NCBI GenBank assembly: GCA_036397995.1
Contig: DASWHX010000131.1
Coordinates: 1-17,733, forward strand
Direction of reading: 5' to 3'
Length of the DNA stretch: 17,733 nt
Source: DASWHX01 sp036397995
Lineage (GTDB): Bacteria > Bacteroidota > Bacteroidia > Cytophagales > Cyclobacteriaceae
Of the stretch, positions 13,517-17,733 are shown one piece after another (the stretch's first letter is position 1; each line of letters opens with the position of its first letter). The translations under genes and the position numbers were made by a program. The notes below the pieces were generated by a model that was not told the origin of the DNA, made no database searches, and was given only the letters and a program-made list of their open reading frames with translations.

Positions 13517-15787
13517 ATGGCATTTGATATTGATATGATAAAATTGGTTTACACCACATTCGGGGAGCGAGTTCATGCCGCCCGGAATTTACTGGGGAAG
13601 CCTCTCACACTTTCAGAAAAAATATTATACGCTCATCTGTTTGACGGAACCCCTACCCAGGTTTACGAAAGAGGAAAGAGCTACGTCAACTTTGCACCGG
13701 ATAGAGTTGCCATGCAGGATGCCACGGCTCAGATGGCTTTGCTCCAGTTTATGCAGGCAGGAAAAAAAAATGTGGCGGTACCCTCAACTGTTCATTGCGA
13801 TCATTTAATTCTTGCAAAAGACGGCGCCAAGGCGGATCTAAAAAATTCAATCACGGCGAGTAAGGAAGTGTTCGATTTCCTTGAATCTGTATCTAAGAAA
13901 TATGGAATTGGCTTCTGGAGACCAGGTGCGGGAATTATTCACCAGGTCGTACTGGAAAACTATGCCTTCCCTGGCGCCATGATGATAGGTACTGATTCTC
14001 ACACCGTAAATGCCGGTGGGTTGGGGATGATTGCCATTGGAGTTGGCGGAGCGGATGCTGTTGACGTAATGGCCGGTATGGCATGGGAATTGAAAATGCC
14101 CAGGTTAATTGGCGTTAAACTTACAGGCAAGCTCAGTGGTTGGACTGCATCCAAGGACGTTATTTTGAAAGTAGCCGGAATCCTAACGGTGAAAGGAGGG
14201 ACAGGTGCGATAGTAGAATATTTTGGTGAGGGAGCTCAATCACTTTCTTGTACTGGCAAAGGCACAATATGTAATATGGGAGCTGAAATCGGGGCAACTA
14301 CATCAACCTTTGGCTATGATGATATGATGGAAACCTACCTGCGTGGAACGGGCAGAAACGACGTAGCTGATCTGGCTAATAAAATCAGAGCACATCTTAC
14401 AGGAGATGATGAGGTCTATGCAAACCCTGACAAGTATTTCGACCAGGTTATTGAAATAAATTTAAGCAAACTTGAACCACATATAAATGGTCCCTACACT
14501 CCTGACCGGGCAACTCCCATATCTCAATTTGCAGAGGAAGTAAAGAAGAATGGCTGGCCACAAAAATTAGAAGTCGGCTTGATTGGTTCTTGTACCAATT
14601 CTTCCTATGAGGATATCTCACGCGCTGCTTCAATAGCAGAGCAGGCATTAGCCAAGAATCTCAAGGTAAAATCTGAATATACCGTAACTCCTGGAAGCGA
14701 GCAGGTTCGTTACACGGTAGAAAGAGACGGATTTCTTCAAAAATTCGAACAAATTGGCGGCGTAATCCTTGCTAATGCTTGCGGGCCTTGCATTGGTCAG
14801 TGGTCCCGGCATACAACAGACCCCGATCGCAAAAATAGTATAATTACTTCCTTCAACCGGAATTTCTCCAAACGGAATGATGGAAATCCCAATACGCATT
14901 CGTTTGTAGCCTCACCCGAAATTGTGACGGCTATGGCAATTGCCGGTGATCTCACCTTCAATCCGCTAACGGATAAACTCAAAAATGAAAATGGGGAGGA
15001 TGTCATGCTCGATGAACCTCATGGGATTCAAATGCCTCCTACCGGATTTGCGGTTGAAGATGCAGGATATCAGGCACCTGCGGAAGATGGATCGGGAATA
15101 GAGGTAATTGTAAAGCCTGATTCCAAACGCCTTCAACTTCTTGCACCCTTTGAGCCATGGGATGGAAATAATATTACCGGAATTAGGTTGTTGCTAAAGG
15201 CAAAAGGTAAATGTACTACTGATCATATTAGTATGGCTGGACCCTGGTTGAGATTCCGCGGACATCTTGATAATATTAGTGATAATTCATTCACTGGAGC
15301 TGTAAATTATTTCAATGACAAGGCTGATTCGGTGAAGAATTTACTAACCGGCGAGTATGGCCCTATCCCGGCCACCCAGCGGGCATATAAAGCAAAGGGT
15401 ATTCCTACTATGGTAGTCGGTGATCATAATTATGGTGAAGGCTCTTCAAGGGAGCATGCCGCCATGCAGCCCAGGCACCTGGGTGTGAAGGCAATCCTGG
15501 TAAAATCATTTGCCAGAATTCATGAAACAAATCTCAAGAAACAAGGAATGCTGGCTTTAACTTTTGCCAACGAAAATGATTACGATAAGATTCTGGAAGA
15601 CGACATAATTGATTTTAAAGATCTTCCTGATTTTACTCCTGATGCACCACTTACATTAGTGCTTAAACATTCGGATGGAAACCAGGAGGAAATAAAAGTA
15701 AATCACTCTTACAATAATTTTCAGATAGAATGGTTTAAGGCGGGGTCAGCTCTTAACCTTATTAAGAAAAAGGAAGCGGGAATTTAA
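13517..15787 (+). CDS. acn: Aconitate hydratase, mitochondrial type
   Basis: A 756-residue TCA-cycle enzyme that interconverts citrate and isocitrate through a 4Fe-4S cluster. Cluster ligands are Cys359 (GSCTNSSYED) and Cys422 and Cys425 (ANACGPCIGQW). Active-site blocks include STVHCDH, GTDSHTVNAGGLGM and, in the C-terminal swivel domain, VGDHNYGEGSSREHAAMQPR followed by KSFARIHETNLKKQG. Length and spacing match the mitochondrial-type aconitases, not the longer AcnA/IRP type (about 890 residues). The frame opens at TTG 13487, but the ATG at 13517 gives the family's normal N-terminus (MAFDIDMIKLVYTTFGERVH). It stands alone, bounded by a terminator on each side, and a strong terminator overlaps its own stop codon. 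Confidence 0.96.
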   Translation: MAFDIDMIKLVYTTFGERVHAARNLLGKPLTLSEKILYAHLFDGTPTQVYERGKSYVNFAPDRVAMQDATAQMALLQFMQAGKKNVAVPSTVHCDHLILAKDGAKADLKNSITASKEVFDFLESVSKKYGIGFWRPGAGIIHQVVLENYAFPGAMMIGTDSHTVNAGGLGMIAIGVGGADAVDVMAGMAWELKMPRLIGVKLTGKLSGWTASKDVILKVAGILTVKGGTGAIVEYFGEGAQSLSCTGKGTICNMGAEIGATTSTFGYDDMMETYLRGTGRNDVADLANKIRAHLTGDDEVYANPDKYFDQVIEINLSKLEPHINGPYTPDRATPISQFAEEVKKNGWPQKLEVGLIGSCTNSSYEDISRAASIAEQALAKNLKVKSEYTVTPGSEQVRYTVERDGFLQKFEQIGGVILANACGPCIGQWSRHTTDPDRKNSIITSFNRNFSKRNDGNPNTHSFVASPEIVTAMAIAGDLTFNPLTDKLKNENGEDVMLDEPHGIQMPPTGFAVEDAGYQAPAEDGSGIEVIVKPDSKRLQLLAPFEPWDGNNITGIRLLLKAKGKCTTDHISMAGPWLRFRGHLDNISDNSFTGAVNYFNDKADSVKNLLTGEYGPIPATQRAYKAKGIPTMVVGDHNYGEGSSREHAAMQPRHLGVKAILVKSFARIHETNLKKQGMLALTFANENDYDKILEDDIIDFKDLPDFTPDAPLTLVLKHSDGNQEEIKVNHSYNNFQIEWFKAGSALNLIKKKEAGI

Positions 15788-15800
15788 TTCTCGCTTTTTT
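15774..15800 (+). terminator. Rho-independent terminator of acn, overlapping the stop codon
   Basis: AAGCGGGAA (15774-15782) pairs with TTCTCGCTT (15788-15796), 9 bp with one G-U pair, around a 5-base loop that holds part of the TAA stop. It runs into an uninterrupted run of Ts. The left arm encodes the last residues of aconitase (EAGI). Confidence 0.85.
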
Positions 15801-15826
15801 ATTTCAATGTAATTCCGGATTAATTA

Positions 15827-16519
15827 ATGATGAAAAGAATTCTTTGGATTATACTCATTGCACCGCCAGTGCTCGCATTTATGGCAAAGCCTTCCACATT
15901 TGAAATCAAGGTGCTTGGCACTTATACTGATGCCATTGCCGGAAACTCTAAAGAGCGAATAGATCTTAAATCACTTGATCTGAAAAGGGAAAGTTTTGGA
16001 ATTGGTCTTGATGCTGATTCCAGGGCTGAAATCCTGATTTATAAAGGGAAGATTTTCAAATCATCATTCAATAATAAAGGTATAATTACTGAGAAAACTA
16101 ATAATTCTACCGCCTCCTATATTGTTTATACATCAGTCAGAAAATGGGAAAGCTATTTGCTTCCAAGCACAATCAGATCCCTTGCCGATCTGGAGACTGA
16201 AATAGCAAAGGTGATTGAAAATAATAATTACACCGGTTCCGGTACAATTCCATTTTTATTGATAGGAAATCCTATCTCTGCAAATTGGCACATTGAAGTA
16301 ACACCAGGTACCAACAAGCAGCTAAATAACCGGGGATTCTTTTTTGAAGATAAGATTAAGGCCGTGGGTTTCTTTACCACAGACCAACAAGGTGTGATTA
16401 CCGAAATGAACTCTCGAATACATGTTCATGTAACCAATAAACGTAAAGAAATCGTGGGACATCTGGATGATATCAAAATGGCAGGCGGGATGACTTTATG
16501 GATGCCCAAACTTAAATGA
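15827..16519 (+). CDS. Exported protein with acetolactate-decarboxylase-like domain
   Basis: A 230-residue protein with an N-terminal signal peptide (MMKRILWIILIAPPVLAFMA). The body resembles alpha-acetolactate decarboxylase: a first half with LGTYTDAIAG and FGIGLDADSRAEILIYKGKIF, and a C-terminal block VGFFTTDQQGVITEMNSRIHVHV, KEIVGHLDDIKM. The three His residues H199, H201 and H212 have the H-x-H-x10-H spacing of the zinc site of that family (HLHF...GGHVLDF in typical members). The known enzymes decarboxylate acetolactate to acetoin. Sequence similarity elsewhere is weak and no acetolactate synthase gene is near, so this may be a relative with another activity. It starts 26 bases after the acn terminator and may depend on read-through. 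A second ATG directly follows the first. Confidence 0.62.
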   Translation: MMKRILWIILIAPPVLAFMAKPSTFEIKVLGTYTDAIAGNSKERIDLKSLDLKRESFGIGLDADSRAEILIYKGKIFKSSFNNKGIITEKTNNSTASYIVYTSVRKWESYLLPSTIRSLADLETEIAKVIENNNYTGSGTIPFLLIGNPISANWHIEVTPGTNKQLNNRGFFFEDKIKAVGFFTTDQQGVITEMNSRIHVHVTNKRKEIVGHLDDIKMAGGMTLWMPKLK

Positions 16520-16578
16520 AGCTGCTGTAAGCAATGTTAATACACTGCCAAACCTGTTAATAGACCCTCTGGTTTTAT

Positions 16579-16586
16579 TATATTTG
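16579..16586 (+). promoter_or_regulatory. Candidate -7 box of the ferritin gene
   Basis: TATATTTG is a full match to TAnnTTTG and lies 13 bases before the ferritin ATG, giving a very short leader. A weak TGTT sits about 20 bases upstream. The 80-base gap from the preceding gene shows no terminator. Confidence 0.42.
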
Positions 16587-16599
16587 TAAAAAAATTGTT

Positions 16600-17172
16600 A
16601 TGGCGAAGAAAAAGAATACCGCGAAATCAAAACAAGTAATTACAGCTAAAAGATCAATTACCAAAGAAACGGAAAATCTTTTAAATACCCAGATAATTAT
16701 GGAGGGGACATCCTCAGCTTATTACTTGTCTATGGCTTCGTGGTGCCATACAAAAGGATATGATTATTCATCAAGATTTTTATACAGACATTCAGAAGAA
16801 GAAAGAATGCATATGCTGAAACTTTTCAAGTATATAAATGATGCAGGCGGACACGCTCTTCAACCTGAAATTACGAATATTCATCATACCTTTAAATCAC
16901 TGCGAGAAGTCTTTAATTTAATTCTGGGGCATGAAATAGAGGTTACAAAATCCATCAACAAAATAGTGGATCATTGTTTCTCAATTAAAGACTTTACAAC
17001 TTTCAATTTCTTGCAATGGTATGTTACAGAACAAAGGGAAGAAGAAACTTTGGCTAGACGAGCAGTCGAGTTGTTTGATTTGATTGGCGAAGCAGGCATC
17101 GGGTTGTGGACAATTGATCAGGAGATTGGAAAGCTTGATTCTTTTGCAGCCAACTCGGCCCCGGAAAATTAG
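16600..17172 (+). CDS. Non-haem bacterial ferritin with lysine-rich N-terminal extension
   Basis: A 190-residue iron-storage ferritin of the FtnA type: a four-helix bundle that oxidises Fe(II) and stores it in a 24-subunit shell. By alignment to E. coli FtnA (offset 18) the ferroxidase residues are all present: E35, Y42, E68 and H71 (SEEERMHM), E112 (GHEIEVTKSIN), Q145 and E148 (FNFLQWYVTEQREEE). The helix block SSAYYLSMASWCHTKGYDYS is typical. Compared with FtnA it has about 18 extra N-terminal residues (MAKKKNTAKSKQVITAKR), with nine Lys/Arg and no acidic residue, which look disordered. It has its own promoter candidate and ends 3 bases from the convergent NUDIX gene. Confidence 0.94.
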   Translation: MAKKKNTAKSKQVITAKRSITKETENLLNTQIIMEGTSSAYYLSMASWCHTKGYDYSSRFLYRHSEEERMHMLKLFKYINDAGGHALQPEITNIHHTFKSLREVFNLILGHEIEVTKSINKIVDHCFSIKDFTTFNFLQWYVTEQREEETLARRAVELFDLIGEAGIGLWTIDQEIGKLDSFAANSAPEN

Positions 17173-17175
17173 AAT

Positions 17176-17733
17176 CTACCGCATTAGTTCCTTTAATTCA
17201 CTAAGTATCATGGCCGTAGCACCCCACAAGACCTCCCCCTCCAGGTCAAAATAGGGAGTTTCTAATTTTATCACTTCATTTGCTTTTCCTGATTTACGGA
17301 TAATTTCTATCTCCTTGTTAAGGACGTTATTGCCTTCCACAAAGTAACTCACCGGGGCCTCAATTATTTTTTGTACCTCAACCGGATCAATTTTAAACTG
17401 AGGTTTCGACTCGACAAATCCAACAAAAGGATTAACCATGAAATTACTTGGAGGAATATAAAGCGGAGTAAGACTGCCAAGTATTTTTATCTGGTTAATT
17501 TGCGCGCCAATCTCCTCCCAGGTTTCCCTTAATGCCGTGTCTACCAGATTCTTATCTTGCACTTCACGCTTCCCCCCTGGAAGACTGATTTGTCCACTGT
17601 GGATACCGTCATAATCGGGCCTTTTTATCAATGGTATATAAGCAGAGCCATTTTGGGGAAAAATCAGCACCAGTACGCTGCTTTCTTTATAGCCTTTAAT
17701 CTCCGAATAATTGAATCGCGAATTTTCAGTTCG
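17176..17733 (-). CDS. NUDIX hydrolase, CoA-pyrophosphatase (NudL) type, 5' end outside window
   Basis: The C-terminal 185 residues of a NUDIX enzyme; the frame stays open to the right edge. A GTG at 17670 could serve as a start, but 21 further in-frame codons without a stop, coding NYSEIKGYKESSVLVLIFPQ, match the N-terminal region of the family. The gene is therefore cut, not short. The UPF0035-type block LIKRPDYDGIHSGQISLPGG directly precedes the NUDIX box GGKREVQDKNLVDTALRETW-EEIG. That box has the 14-residue spacing seen in NudL instead of the canonical 13. These enzymes hydrolyse CoA or acyl-CoA to phosphopantetheine and 3',5'-ADP. The catalytic REtwEE core is intact. Convergent with ferritin. 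Confidence 0.88.
   Translation of the reverse strand, partial: RTENSRFNYSEIKGYKESSVLVLIFPQNGSAYIPLIKRPDYDGIHSGQISLPGGKREVQDKNLVDTALRETWEEIGAQINQIKILGSLTPLYIPPSNFMVNPFVGFVESKPQFKIDPVEVQKIIEAPVSYFVEGNNVLNKEIEIIRKSGKANEVIKLETPYFDLEGEVLWGATAMILSELKELMR

Noticed and set aside
17670..17733. NUDIX gene as a complete gene starting with GTG at 17670
   Set aside because: The upstream 21 codons are open and match the family, so the gene is cut by the window edge.

Overview
The window reads as a piece of a Bacteroidota chromosome, most likely from the Cytophagales or a near relative. The evidence is the gene content: a type IX secretion plug protein (a Bacteroidota-restricted system), a DUF3276/PUR-alpha protein, an ECF sigma factor followed by an anti-sigma-like protein with a C-terminal beta-barrel, and an LVIVD-repeat lipoprotein. 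AT-rich intergenic DNA with TAnnTTTG-type -7 boxes and few strong Shine-Dalgarno sequences agrees with this. No rRNA, tRNA, CRISPR array, phage gene or transposase gene was seen.

Layout. Positions 1-725 (minus) hold the N-terminal part of a PQQ-type sugar/sorbosone dehydrogenase lipoprotein that runs off the left edge. It is divergent from an ABC-F ATPase (825-2735). A minus-strand block at 6728-2740 follows and looks like one four-gene operon: ECF sigma factor, membrane-anchored protein with an outer-membrane barrel domain, LVIVD-repeat lipoprotein, and a small secreted barrel-like protein. Divergent from it is the type IX secretion plug protein (6846-8123). This meets, tail to tail, an AI-2E-family permease plus YchF ATPase pair (10344-8120). 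The DUF3276 gene (10766-10413) lies upstream of that pair, behind its own terminator. DUF58 (10950-11855) converges on a two-cluster ferredoxin (12207-11857). The ferredoxin is divergent from a LuxC-type acyl-CoA reductase (12417-13412). Then come aconitase (13517-15787), an exported protein with an acetolactate-decarboxylase-like metal site (15827-16519), ferritin (16600-17172) and the C-terminal part of a NUDIX CoA-pyrophosphatase-type hydrolase (17733-17176), cut by the right edge.

How the genes fit together. Most are housekeeping genes in short units: translation-associated ATPases (ABC-F, YchF), central metabolism (aconitase), iron storage and Fe-S proteins, and nucleotide clean-up. The sigma-factor operon is the one clear regulatory/envelope module, probably an envelope-sensing circuit. 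Four of the convergent gene pairs meet with 4 bases or less between stop codons, or overlap.

The least expected object is a 149-bp non-coding palindromic element at 12218-12366 between the ferredoxin and acyl-CoA reductase genes. It has about 16-bp terminal inverted repeats, an inner perfect 11-bp inverted repeat, and a perfect flanking 8-bp direct repeat (CTATTTTG). This is the signature of a MITE-type mobile element. It appears to have landed between the ferredoxin gene and its -7 promoter box.
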